A stretch of DNA of 64,000 bases from an uncultured Fusobacteriaceae bacterium (GTDB lineage Bacteria; Fusobacteriota; Fusobacteriia; Fusobacteriales; Fusobacteriaceae), in the NCBI GenBank assembly GCA_947038515.1, contig CAMQWJ010000004.1, positions 1-64,000 on the forward strand. The letters are read 5' to 3'. Below, one piece after another: positions 28,499 to 37,150 of the stretch. Below the pieces are notes generated by a model. It saw nothing but the letters and a program-made list of their open reading frames with translations. It made no database searches and was not told where the DNA came from. Made by a program: the position numbers and the translations under genes. Numbering within the stretch: the first letter of the stretch is position 1; the number at the start of each line of letters is the position of its first letter.

Positions 28499-28874
28499 AA
28501 GGCAACAACTCTCCCATATTCATAATTTTATAATCATTTTTTAAATTCCCTAAAATTATTATCGTATTTTCATCAGCAAATTCTGATATAACTTGTCTAC
28601 AAGCTCCGCAAGGACTAATTGGTTGTGTTGTATCTCCAACTACAGCTATCATTTTTATTTTTTTTAAGCCTTGAGAAACTGCTGAAAAAATTGCTGTTCT
28701 CTCTCCACAATTAGAAAGTCCATAAGAAGCATTCTCAATATTAGCTCCTAAATAGTGATTATTGTCTTGATCAACGACAACAGCCCCAACTTTAAAATTA
28801 GAATATGGAGAGTAAGAGCCCTCTCTTGCTACAATCGCTTCCTCTAATAACTTTAATATCTCTTCTTTTTTCAT
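28482..28874 (-). CDS. cdd: Cytidine deaminase
   Basis: Deaminates cytidine and deoxycytidine to uridine forms in pyrimidine salvage. The 130-residue homotetrameric-type enzyme has GANIENASYGLSNCGERTA, with zinc-binding Cys and catalytic Glu, and PCGACRQV, with the other two zinc cysteines. Its products feed the nucleoside phosphorylase in the same operon. Confidence 0.96.
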   Translation of the reverse strand: MKKEEILKLLEEAIVAREGSYSPYSNFKVGAVVVDQDNNHYLGANIENASYGLSNCGERTAIFSAVSQGLKKIKMIAVVGDTTQPISPCGACRQVISEFADENTIIILGNLKNDYKIMNMGELLPYGFKL

Positions 28875-28913
28875 AAACAGCTCCCTTCTTCTATTCTTAC
28901 TCTATCTTATCAC

Positions 28914-29618
28914 TTACGATAAAGCTGTTTCTAAGGCTAGTTCTACCATTTCCTTCAAAGTAGTTTGTCTTTCTTCTGCTGTTGTAGCTGCTTTTGTTAC
29001 CAAACAATCTGATATTGTTAAAATTGTTAAAGCATTTACTCCATGTTTAGCAGCAACAGTATATAATCCCGATGTTTCCATCTCTACACACATTACACCG
29101 TACTCAGCCCATTTTTTATAATCATCAAAATTATCTGAATAGAATTCATCAGCAGTTAAAATATTTCCAGCTTTTATATTAATTCCTTTTTTTTCTGCAG
29201 CTACAATAGCTTTTTTTAATAATTCAAAAGAAGCTGTAGGTGCATAATCTGCTCCGCCAAACTTAAGTCTATTTACTCCTGACGTACTTGAACTTGCCAT
29301 ACCTATAACTACATCCCTAATTTTAACATCTTCTCTATAAGAACCTGCTGTTCCTACTCTTATTAAATTTTTACACCCAAATTCTGTAATTAATTCTGTT
29401 GCATAAATTGAAATTGATGGAACTCCCATTCCTGAACCTTGAACAGATACTTTCTTTCCTTTATAAGTTCCTGTAAATCCATACATACCTCTTACATCAT
29501 TATACATTACAACATCTTCTAAAAATGTTTCTGCTATCCATTTTGCTCTTAAAGGATCCCCAGGCATTAAAACTGTCTCTGCTATATCCCCTTTTTTTGC
29601 TCTTATATGTATACTCAT
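28914..29618 (-). CDS. deoD: Purine nucleoside phosphorylase, DeoD type
   Basis: Splits purine (deoxy)nucleosides with phosphate to base and (deoxy)ribose 1-phosphate. The 234-residue protein has the hexameric-type motifs [35 protein letters not shown], and [11 protein letters not shown] with catalytic SDCL. The start is the ATG at 29618, properly spaced from GGAGGAATGA; the ATG two codons earlier is too close to that site. Confidence 0.96.
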   Translation of the reverse strand: MSIHIRAKKGDIAETVLMPGDPLRAKWIAETFLEDVVMYNDVRGMYGFTGTYKGKKVSVQGSGMGVPSISIYATELITEFGCKNLIRVGTAGSYREDVKIRDVVIGMASSSTSGVNRLKFGGADYAPTASFELLKKAIVAAEKKGINIKAGNILTADEFYSDNFDDYKKWAEYGVMCVEMETSGLYTVAAKHGVNALTILTISDCLVTKAATTAEERQTTLKEMVELALETALS

Positions 29619-29677
29619 TTTCATTCCTCCATCTTTTTTTTATTTTAATATTATCTTATTTATTCTCTATATCCAAT

Positions 29678-30856
29678 TTAAATAATTTCTTTTGCAAAAC
29701 TTCCTGACAACTCTGTTTTTCCCAATAGAAGCTCCTCTATTGTACTTGCTATATCTGCAAAACTCTTTCTTGTCCCTAAATTTATTCCTGATTTTAATTT
29801 TTTACCATATGCAAGTACAGGAATATATTCCCTTGTATGATCACTTCCTTTATAGGTAGGATCACAACCATGATCTGCAGTTATTATAAGTAATTCATTT
29901 TCTTTTAAATTTTCTAAAATTTCTGGGACAAAAGAATCAAATTCTTCCAATGCTTTTTTATAACCTTCAGGATCTCTTCTATGTCCATATTTCATATCAA
30001 AATCTACTAAATTGGTAAAAATTAATCCTTTGCTATCTTCTTTCAAAGCAACAATTGTTTTTTTAATCCCTTCTAAATTATCTACATTACTTTTTCGGTT
30101 ATCACTAATTCCAACACCAGCAAAAATATCACTTGTTTTACCAATTCCAATTACTTCTAAATTCGCACTTATAATTCTATCTAACATAGATTCCATTGGA
30201 GGTAATACTGAATAATCATGACGATTAGGAGTTCTTTTAAAACTTCCTTTTTCTGCTCCTAAATATGGTCTTGCAATGACTCTTGCAACTGGAGAGTACT
30301 CTTTACAAATTTCAAGTACTGTTTCACAAGCCGAATATAATTCTTCTAAGGGTATTATTTCTTCATGAGCTGCAATTTGTAGAACAGGATCTGCTGAAGT
30401 ATAAATAATCCAAGCACCTGTTTTCATCTGTTCCTCACCATATACATCTAGTACTTCTGTCCCTGAATAAGGTTTATTACATAGAACTTTTCTTCCTGTT
30501 TTCTCTTGGATTTTTTTTATTACAATTTCAGAAAATCCATTTGCATATGTTGGAAATCCTTTCTCTGGAATCATACCTGCAATTTCCCAATGTCCTGTCG
30601 TTGTATCTTTTCCTATTGCTTTTTCTTGTGCTTTTCCGTAATTACCTATGGCATTCTCTATTTTTTTAACACCTAATATTTCTATTATATTTCCTAGACC
30701 CATTTTTTCCATATTTGGAAGATGGATTCCACCAGTTGTAAGTGCAATATTTCCTAAAGTATTACTCCCTACATCACCATACATGGCAGCATCAGGACTT
30801 TCTCCTACTCCTAAACTATCTAATACTATTATTGTGGCTCTCTCTATTTTTTGCAT
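29678..30856 (-). CDS. deoB: Phosphopentomutase
   Basis: Interconverts (deoxy)ribose 1-phosphate and 5-phosphate, linking nucleoside phosphorolysis to deoC. The alkaline-phosphatase-fold metal motifs are visible: IVLDSLGVGESPDA, the phospho-acceptor region KDTTTGHWE, DFDMKYGHRRDPEGY and ITADHGCDPTYKGSDHTRE. It has 392 residues, starting at the ATG at 30856 behind GGAGGAAAT. Confidence 0.97.
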   Translation of the reverse strand: MQKIERATIIVLDSLGVGESPDAAMYGDVGSNTLGNIALTTGGIHLPNMEKMGLGNIIEILGVKKIENAIGNYGKAQEKAIGKDTTTGHWEIAGMIPEKGFPTYANGFSEIVIKKIQEKTGRKVLCNKPYSGTEVLDVYGEEQMKTGAWIIYTSADPVLQIAAHEEIIPLEELYSACETVLEICKEYSPVARVIARPYLGAEKGSFKRTPNRHDYSVLPPMESMLDRIISANLEVIGIGKTSDIFAGVGISDNRKSNVDNLEGIKKTIVALKEDSKGLIFTNLVDFDMKYGHRRDPEGYKKALEEFDSFVPEILENLKENELLIITADHGCDPTYKGSDHTREYIPVLAYGKKLKSGINLGTRKSFADIASTIEELLLGKTELSGSFAKEII

Positions 30857-30899
30857 ATTTCCTCCTTCCATCCAAGGTTAATTAAAAATTATATTTTTC

Positions 30900-31565
30900 T
30901 TAATATTCTCCTTCTTTCATCTCCCCAACAGTTACTAGCTGGACACCTGAAGAAGTTCCTAATCTTGTTGCACCAGCACTTATAAATTCCAAGGCTGTTG
31001 CAACATTTTTTACACCACCTGCTGCTTTTATTTCAATTTTATCTTTTACAATTTCTTTCATAAGTTTTAAATCTTCTAATGTTGCACCGCCAGTTCCAAA
31101 TCCAGTAGAAGTTTTTATAAAATCTGCTCCTGATCTAAGAACAATTTCTGTCATTGCTATTTTTTCATCATTTGTTAAGTAACAATTTTCAATTATTACT
31201 TTCAAAATATTTTTTCCAATGGATTTCTTTATATCTCTAATTTCTTCCTCAACTTCTATATACTTTCCAGATTTTAAAAAGCCAATATTAATAACCATAT
31301 CAATCTCTGTTGCTCCATCTTTTATGCACTGAACAGCTTCAAATATTTTTGCTTCTTTACTCATGGCTCCCAAAGGAAAACCTATTACACTACAAACTTT
31401 TACATCACTACCTTTCAACTCTTCACTTGCCAATTTCACATATGAACTATTTATACAAACTGAATAGAATCCATTTTCTTTAGCCTCTGTACAAAGTTTT
31501 TTTATATCTATTTCTGTTGCCGTAGCTTTTAGTATTGTATGATCAATATATTTATTTATTTTCAT
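30900..31565 (-). CDS. deoC: Deoxyribose-phosphate aldolase
   Basis: Cleaves deoxyribose 5-phosphate to glyceraldehyde 3-phosphate and acetaldehyde through a Schiff-base lysine. The 221-residue TIM-barrel has the N-terminal YIDHTILKATAT, the Schiff-base lysine in DFIKTSTGFGTGGAT, and the second lysine in IEIKAAGGVKN. It follows pdp with a 6-nt gap; the ribosome-binding site lies inside the end of pdp. Confidence 0.96.
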   Translation of the reverse strand: MKINKYIDHTILKATATEIDIKKLCTEAKENGFYSVCINSSYVKLASEELKGSDVKVCSVIGFPLGAMSKEAKIFEAVQCIKDGATEIDMVINIGFLKSGKYIEVEEEIRDIKKSIGKNILKVIIENCYLTNDEKIAMTEIVLRSGADFIKTSTGFGTGGATLEDLKLMKEIVKDKIEIKAAGGVKNVATALEFISAGATRLGTSSGVQLVTVGEMKEGEY

Positions 31566-31571
31566 AATTTT

Positions 31572-32879
31572 TTATTCTCCTTCTATTATTGCAAATATAA
31601 TAGGGTTTTTCTCTATCTTTATTTCAGAGTATTCTATAGCATTTTCAACAATATCAATAATATTTTGGGTCAAATTATTTTTATGATAAATTTCTAATAA
31701 AACATCATCTTTTTTGACATAATCTCCTACTTTTACTTTCATAATTAGACCAACAGAATGGTCTATAATATCATCTTTTTTACTTCTACCTGCTCCTAGC
31801 ATCATTGCAACCTTTCCAATTTCATCAGCCAATATTTTACTAATATATCCTGTTTTTTTTGCATGATACTGCATTATTTCAGGAGCTATCTCAAATAAAG
31901 AATAATCATCGCATATTTTCGGGTCACCTCCACTCTCTTTTATAAAGTTTTTTAAATATTGAAGTGCTTTTCCTGACTCTAATATTTCTATAACTTTTCT
32001 TTTTCCTTCCTCCATAGTTGCTACATCTCCTTTCATTTTCAGAGCTTGAGCACTTATAGTTATTACTAAATCTTGAAATTCTTTAGGACCTCTTCCTTTT
32101 ACTGTTTCAATAGCCTCTATTACTTCTAAAGAATTACCAACTGCATTTCCCAAAGGTTCATCCATATTTGTTAGCATACAAGCTATTTTTCTATCAAATT
32201 GCTTTCCTAATTTATACATTGTTTCAGCTAATTTTTTAGCCTCTTCATAATTTTTCATAAATGCTCCCGTTCCAACTTTTACATCAAGAATGATTGCATC
32301 TGCATAAACTGCTAATTTTTTACTCATAATTGAACTGGCTATTAGAGGTATACTAGATACTGTTGCAGTTACATCTCTAAGAGAATAAAGTTTTTTATCC
32401 AAAGGGACAATTTTATCTGAATACCCCATTATCCCAATTCCTGTTTCAGTTACTAATTTTATTAATTCTTCTTTTGTTTCAGAAAATTTAAATCCCTTTA
32501 TAGACTCAAATTTATCTATTGTTCCCCCTGTATGTCCAAGACCTTTTCCAGAAAGTTTTGCTGTACCCATACCAAGAGCAGCCAATATTGGAGCAAGGGC
32601 AATCGTTGTTTTATCCCCAACTCCACCTGTTGAATGCTTATCTACTAAAAATTTATGTGTTCCTGAAAATTCTACAATATCTCCAGAATTTATCATCTCA
32701 GTTGTAAAATATTTTAATTCTTCCTCTGTCATCCCTTGAAAATAAACACTCATTAGAAACGCTGAAATTTGATAGTCTGGAATATTTCCCTTTAAATATT
32801 CTTCTAATAAAAATTTTATTTCTTCACTACCTAAAACCTTTCCATCACGTTTTTTTTCTATTATATCAACGGTCCTCAT
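31572..32879 (-). CDS. pdp: Pyrimidine-nucleoside (or thymidine) phosphorylase
   Basis: A 435-residue class II nucleoside phosphorylase. Its signature regions are LVDKHSTGGVGDKTT, the phosphate-binding SGKGLGHTGGTIDK, and SLRDVTATV with SSIMSKKLA, contacting the pyrimidine. The C-terminal alpha/beta domain includes the conserved LGAGRSKKDD. The length and Firmicute-like sequence favour the broad-specificity Pdp over DeoA, but specificity cannot be settled by reading alone. Confidence 0.93.
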   Translation of the reverse strand: MRTVDIIEKKRDGKVLGSEEIKFLLEEYLKGNIPDYQISAFLMSVYFQGMTEEELKYFTTEMINSGDIVEFSGTHKFLVDKHSTGGVGDKTTIALAPILAALGMGTAKLSGKGLGHTGGTIDKFESIKGFKFSETKEELIKLVTETGIGIMGYSDKIVPLDKKLYSLRDVTATVSSIPLIASSIMSKKLAVYADAIILDVKVGTGAFMKNYEEAKKLAETMYKLGKQFDRKIACMLTNMDEPLGNAVGNSLEVIEAIETVKGRGPKEFQDLVITISAQALKMKGDVATMEEGKRKVIEILESGKALQYLKNFIKESGGDPKICDDYSLFEIAPEIMQYHAKKTGYISKILADEIGKVAMMLGAGRSKKDDIIDHSVGLIMKVKVGDYVKKDDVLLEIYHKNNLTQNIIDIVENAIEYSEIKIEKNPIIFAIIEGE

Positions 32880-32949
32880 CCTATACCTCCCAAAAAAGGG
32901 TATGACTAATTAACTCTAGCCTCACCCTTTTCTTTTTTTACATCTATTT

Positions 32950-33948
32950 TTATTGTATTACTATTTCACCAGATTTAATTTTTTCTTTTATTTCAGCTAA
33001 TTTTTTCAAATTAGTTTCTCCAATTATTTCTTTTGTGAAAAGAAATTCAGTTGTTCCTACTCCATTTTCTTTTACTCCATACTCATGTGTTCCTACTTTA
33101 AATTCACCTTTTGATAAATCTCTTATTGTTTCTAAGACTACTACATCAATATTCTTTATCATAGAAGTTAATACCACTCCTTCAGCTATTCCATCTTGGT
33201 CAGAGTCTACACCTATTGCATAAACACCTTTATCTTTTGCTGCTTCTATAACACCAATTCCTGATGCTCCTGATGCATGATAAAGTACATCTGAACCAGC
33301 TTTAATCTGAGATAATGCCCCTTCTTTAGCCTTTACTGGATCATTAAATGGATTCTGTCCACCTATATAAAGTGATAATACCTTTGCATTTGGCTTAATA
33401 TATTTTACACCTTGAGTATATCCGTTCAAAAATCTTTTTATTAATGGTAATTCCATACCACCAACAAAACTCACTACATCAGTTTTTGTCATCATTCCAG
33501 CCACTGCTCCTACAAGGAATGAACCTTCAGCTTCTTTAAATAAAATATTTTTTACATTTCCTTCTTTTACAACATCATCAATCATAAGAAACTTAATATT
33601 TGGATAATCTTTTGCTACCTTAGCAGCTGCATCCCTCATTTGGAAACCTGTTGCAATTATTAAATCATAATTTGCTTCTGCATATTCTCTTAAAAACTGT
33701 TCATCTTCTGCTGAACTTTGAGGTTCTACATATTTAAAATTAATTCCTAACTCTTCTTTTGCCAACTCTAAACCTTTATAAGCAGCATCATTAAATGATT
33801 TATCTCCTAAGCCACCAGTAGACATAACTATACCAACTTTCATTTTTGAAACAGTCGTTTTATCTTCTACCTTAGCCTCTTTTGCTTCTCCACAACCACT
33901 TAATACTAAAGTTGTTAAGACTATTAATCCTAAAAACAATTTTTTCAT
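32950..33948 (-). CDS. BMP-family nucleoside-binding lipoprotein
   Basis: This 332-residue substrate-binding protein has a signal peptide ending in the lipobox LSGC (Cys19). Family hallmarks follow: GLGDKSFNDAAYKGLE, EYAEANYDLIIATGFQM, EAEGSFLVGAVAGMMTKT, and DVLYHASGASGIGVIEAA with VYAIGVDSDQ. PnrA/TmpC relatives bind purine nucleosides for an ABC importer. No permease genes are next to it, so the transporter must be encoded elsewhere. It is the first gene of the nucleoside operon. Confidence 0.92.
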   Translation of the reverse strand: MKKLFLGLIVLTTLVLSGCGEAKEAKVEDKTTVSKMKVGIVMSTGGLGDKSFNDAAYKGLELAKEELGINFKYVEPQSSAEDEQFLREYAEANYDLIIATGFQMRDAAAKVAKDYPNIKFLMIDDVVKEGNVKNILFKEAEGSFLVGAVAGMMTKTDVVSFVGGMELPLIKRFLNGYTQGVKYIKPNAKVLSLYIGGQNPFNDPVKAKEGALSQIKAGSDVLYHASGASGIGVIEAAKDKGVYAIGVDSDQDGIAEGVVLTSMIKNIDVVVLETIRDLSKGEFKVGTHEYGVKENGVGTTEFLFTKEIIGETNLKKLAEIKEKIKSGEIVIQ

Positions 33949-33978
33949 TAATTTCCTCCTAAGTTTTATGTTAATACA

Positions 33979-34007
33979 ATTTTAACATATTAATCTAAAT
34001 AAAACAA
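33979..34007 (-). promoter_or_regulatory. Promoter of the nucleoside operon
   Basis: On the minus strand TTGTTT (34002-34007), 17 bp, TAAAAT (33979-33984), with TGT before the -10 box. It lies 31 bp upstream of the lipoprotein start codon. Confidence 0.7.
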
Positions 34008-34138
34008 CTCTTGAGATAATTTTATAGCCATTTTTCCGATTTTTTTATATAAATTTGACTCCTCTATCTAAAAAATTATAAACTAAAAATATTTATACTA
34101 ATTATTTTAAAAATTTTATTTATTCATTAATTATTTTA

Positions 34139-34147
34139 TGATATACT
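34139..34147 (+). promoter_or_regulatory. Extended -10 promoter before the structured element
   Basis: TGATATACT matches TGnTATACT. A start about 7 nt downstream would fall at GGACAG, just before the strong hairpin at 34158. No clear -35 box is present. Confidence 0.45.
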
Positions 34148-34152
34148 TATTT

Positions 34153-34245
34153 GGACAGTCTTTGTGAAAATAGAATTTTTTCACAAAGACACACTCTGCA
34201 AGGAGCTAAAATTGCTACCGTCATCTAAGGGTCTACTTATTCTAC
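34153..34245 (+). other. Unidentified structured intergenic element
   Basis: The core is a perfect 13-bp hairpin: GTCTTTGTGAAAA (34158-34170) pairs with 34178-34190 around a 7-nt loop. A GC-richer tail follows, with a possible second hairpin GGAGC/GCTACC (bulged A) at 34202-34219 and the sequence AAGGGTCTACTTATTCTACG. Neither strand has a T-run after the large hairpin, so it is not a simple terminator. The rest of the 33949-34364 gap is AT-rich with no gene. Its nature is unknown: candidates are an sRNA, an lrgAB leader or a transposon end. Confidence 0.45.
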
Positions 34246-34364
34246 GTTTAAGAAAATTATAACAACATTTTAATATCATCTTAATTACTTATATTTTAAA
34301 TTAGTGTTCTGAAAATATTTTTATTTATATAAATAATATTAATTAAATTTGGAGGTTAGTTGTC

Positions 34365-34721
34365 GTGTTAAAAGAACTCTTGCTCATTCTAGGTATTACA
34401 TATTTAGGAAATTTTTTAAGTCCATTTTCTCCAATCCCTCTTCCTGGTGCAGTAATCGGTCTCGTTATATTATTTCTTCTTCTTTTAAAAAAAATTATAC
34501 TCATCACTGATATTGAAGAGACTACAAATTCCATGCTTAGCCATCTATCTTTTATTTTTTTACCAGCTGGAGTTGGTCTAATTGATACTCTTGGAGAAGT
34601 CAGTCACATTTGGATTAAATTACTTTTTCTAATCATTTCTACAACTCTTATCACCCTTGTAACTACAGGAGTTACAGTCCAATATATTATAAGAAAAAAA
34701 GCTGAAAAGGAGATTTTATGA
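34365..34721 (+). CDS. lrgA: LrgA/CidA-family membrane protein
   Basis: The 118-residue holin-like protein has four predicted membrane segments and the family motif SPIPLPGAVIGLVILFLLL, with FLPAGVGLI further on. LrgA-LrgB pairs are tied to control of murein hydrolases and, in some species, pyruvate transport. The start is GTG at 34365, nine bases after GGAGG. It overlaps lrgB by four bases (ATGA), indicating coupled translation. Confidence 0.92.
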   Translation: MLKELLLILGITYLGNFLSPFSPIPLPGAVIGLVILFLLLLKKIILITDIEETTNSMLSHLSFIFLPAGVGLIDTLGEVSHIWIKLLFLIISTTLITLVTTGVTVQYIIRKKAEKEIL

Positions 34722-35392
34722 GTCCATTATTATCTATTTGTATAACTCTTATTGCATTTCAAATTGGGATTTGGATATATAAAAAAACAAATTTTGTACT
34801 TTTTAATCCATTAGTCGTAGCGTTAATTATTATCATTACTATACTATCTATCTTTAAAATACCTGTTAAAGAATATAATAAAGGTGGAGATATGATATTT
34901 TTTTTCTTAGCTCCTGCAACTGTTCTTTTAGCAGTTCCTTTATATAAACAACGTGAAACCCTTAAAAAAAATTTGATACCTATTTTAGCAGGTATCACTG
35001 TTGGTTCTTTCGCTGCTGTTTTTTCTGTTCTTTTTCTTTCTAAATCTCTTGGTCTCAGTAAAGAATTAATACAATCTTTATTGTCAAAATCAATTACAAC
35101 AGCTATTGGTATTGAGATTACTAAGGAATTAGGTGGAAACTCTTCTATAACGGTTGCAGCAATAGTTCTTACGGGTATAGTAGGAGGGACATTGGGTCCT
35201 ATAACTCTTAAATTATTTGGAGTTAAAGAAAAAATAGCTGTTGGTCTTGCTATGGGCACTGCAAGTCATGCCATAGGTACTTCAAAAGCTGTTGAATTAG
35301 GTGAAGTTGAAGGAGCAATGAGTGGACTTGCAATTGGAATAGCAGGAATTTTTACAGTTTTTATAGTTCCTCTTGCCATATACTTTCTCTAA
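34718..35392 (+). CDS. lrgB: LrgB/CidB-family membrane protein
   Basis: The 224-residue partner of LrgA has several membrane segments and the conserved stretches NPLVVALIIII, FLAPATVLLAVPLY, LLSKSITTAIGIEI and GMGTASHAIGTSKA-like sequence (here MGTASHAIGTSKAVELGE). The ATGA overlap with lrgA is typical of the pair. No LytS/LytR regulator genes are adjacent. Confidence 0.93.
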   Translation: MSPLLSICITLIAFQIGIWIYKKTNFVLFNPLVVALIIIITILSIFKIPVKEYNKGGDMIFFFLAPATVLLAVPLYKQRETLKKNLIPILAGITVGSFAAVFSVLFLSKSLGLSKELIQSLLSKSITTAIGIEITKELGGNSSITVAAIVLTGIVGGTLGPITLKLFGVKEKIAVGLAMGTASHAIGTSKAVELGEVEGAMSGLAIGIAGIFTVFIVPLAIYFL

Positions 35393-35410
35393 AATTTTTA
35401 TTAGTCTAAT

Positions 35411-35443
35411 TATGCCAACACTTTTAACTTACAGTGTTGGCAT
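35411..35443. terminator. Strong hairpin between lrgB and the DJ-1 family gene
   Basis: ATGCCAACACT and AGTGTTGGCAT form a perfect 11-bp stem with an 11-nt loop. It includes the last codons and stop of the leftward DJ-1-family gene. Neither strand has a clean T-run, so termination is possible but not certain. Confidence 0.45.
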
Positions 35444-36028
35444 GGGGGCTTCATAGCAACCAACCTTATAATAATTATACCATTCTTGGATACTTTCTTC
35501 TGAAGTAATATTTAATGCTAGTAACACTTCCTTTGTAAATTCTAAGGCTGCTGTACCATTGGCAGTAACAATATTATTATCCCTTATTGCTTGTTCTCTT
35601 CTAAAGTTTTTTTCTCCTGTATATTGTTTTCCACCCCATTGCTTTAGGTCATCTAAATCGTTAGCAGTATGTTTTATATGATTTAAAATTCCCATTGTTC
35701 CAAGAAAACCAGAAGCACCACAAATAGAACCTAGTACTCTTTTCTTATCTAGAGCAACTTGAATCAATGGTTTTATCTGATTTGCCCCTTCTGTTCTCCA
35801 TGACATTCCACCTATCAAAATTAATCCTTCAAAATCCATTGGCGCTGATTCAATATCATAGTCTGGAAGAACTGTAAATCCACCTAATGACTGGATACTT
35901 TTTTTGGTTAAAGAAACAGTTTTAATAGAATATTCATCTTTCCCTAAATAAAGTAATAGTGACGACAAATATCCCACTTCCCAATCAGAATATTTATCTA
36001 AAATAACAAAAAGCACAAGTTTTTTCAT
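35429..36028 (-). CDS. DJ-1/PfpI-family protein
   Basis: The 199-residue class I glutamine-amidotransferase-like protein has the nucleophile-elbow cysteine in SICGASGFLG and the conserved glycine-rich LILIGGMSW. This family includes glyoxalase-III-type deglycases, chaperones and peptidases, and the exact activity cannot be read from sequence. It stands alone on the minus strand between lrgB (convergent) and disA. Confidence 0.85.
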   Translation of the reverse strand: MKKLVLFVILDKYSDWEVGYLSSLLLYLGKDEYSIKTVSLTKKSIQSLGGFTVLPDYDIESAPMDFEGLILIGGMSWRTEGANQIKPLIQVALDKKRVLGSICGASGFLGTMGILNHIKHTANDLDDLKQWGGKQYTGEKNFRREQAIRDNNIVTANGTAALEFTKEVLLALNITSEESIQEWYNYYKVGCYEAPMPTL

Positions 36029-36087
36029 AATATACCTCCCTTCAATAATCTTACATAATTAGTATTCTCAAAAATATAAATAATTTT

Positions 36088-37149
36088 TTACTCTTTTTCA
36101 TCAACACTTGCTTTTAATCTTTTTAACCCATTCTTTATAGCTTTACTTTTAAATTTACTAATACCTTTAATTTCAGACATCTCATCTTCTTTTCCTTCTT
36201 GAAGAGCTATCAAATTTTCATAAATACTTACAAGTTTTTCAATATCTTTTTTATTTAATTTACTTATTTTTCCTAAAATTCTATATCCTTTAGGTACAAC
36301 TTTATCATCTAAGTTTACAATATTTTTTCCATGCCCTAATATTCCTGCAAATCTTTCTAACTCTAGTAATTCTGAGTCACTTAGTTTTCCCAACTCTTCA
36401 TTTATATTTCTTATATCAAGTATTTCTTTCTCATCATTATAGTAATCTTTTATAAAATCTATTTTTACTTCTTTTATATTAAGAAGTAATTCTTGCATTT
36501 GAAGAGAAATTAATCTACCTTCTATCCCTAATTCTATTACATAATTTTTCAACTCTTTTTTTATTCTATAAACCATTTCATATCTTTGAGCAACTGAAGC
36601 TACTTCTCTTATTGTCACTAAATCATCTAATTCTAAAACAGTTAAATTATTCAATTCTTTATCTAAAACACTACAATATTTAGCCAGTGTCTCTAAAGCT
36701 TGAGTTCCTTGCTCTATGACAACAGAAATATTTTTAAGCCTATATTTTTCACTTCCTTTATATAAAGTAACCGATTTTTTTCTCTCAGAAATTGCGATTA
36801 CTAATTGTCTCGTTTGAACTGCCATTCTTTCAGCAGTTCTATGTCTAATACCACTTTCATTAGTGTTAAATGATCTATCAGGATGTAAATGAACATTAGC
36901 ATAATATATTTTTTCAATGTTTTCATCTATTATTATAGCTCCATCCATTTTTGAAAGTTCATATATTTTTTCTGGAGTATAATCACAATCAATATAGAAA
37001 CCACCATCTATCATTTTTTTTATCTCTTCATTTATTCCAACAACTATAAGCCCACCACGACCAGCTTCTAATATACTAAATATTCCTTCTCTTAAAGTGG
37101 TTCCAGGTGTCACTTTTGATATTATTTCTAATATTTTTTCTGTTACCAT
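36088..37149 (-). CDS. disA: DNA integrity scanning diadenylate cyclase DisA
   Basis: Makes the second messenger c-di-AMP from two ATP while scanning DNA. The N-terminal DAC domain has the DGA motif (KMDGAIIID) and the RHR motif (GIRHRTAERMA). A helical spine follows, and the C terminus ends in helix-hairpin-helix DNA-binding motifs (GYRILGKISKLNKKDIEKL and GISKFKSKAIKNGLKRL). It is full length at 353 residues. It lies 1 nt downstream of radA, the common radA-disA pair. Confidence 0.95.
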   Translation of the reverse strand: MVTEKILEIISKVTPGTTLREGIFSILEAGRGGLIVVGINEEIKKMIDGGFYIDCDYTPEKIYELSKMDGAIIIDENIEKIYYANVHLHPDRSFNTNESGIRHRTAERMAVQTRQLVIAISERKKSVTLYKGSEKYRLKNISVVIEQGTQALETLAKYCSVLDKELNNLTVLELDDLVTIREVASVAQRYEMVYRIKKELKNYVIELGIEGRLISLQMQELLLNIKEVKIDFIKDYYNDEKEILDIRNINEELGKLSDSELLELERFAGILGHGKNIVNLDDKVVPKGYRILGKISKLNKKDIEKLVSIYENLIALQEGKEDEMSEIKGISKFKSKAIKNGLKRLKASVDEKE

Positions 37150-37150
37150 A

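Noticed and set aside
34150-34200. Rho-independent terminator at the strong hairpin
   Set aside because: No T-run follows the 13-bp stem on either strand, and no gene ends nearby in either direction.
34759-35259. 166-codon frame antisense to lrgB
   Set aside because: It is a shadow of lrgB codon usage on the opposite strand, with proline/isoleucine-rich low-information sequence and no promoter or ribosome-binding site.
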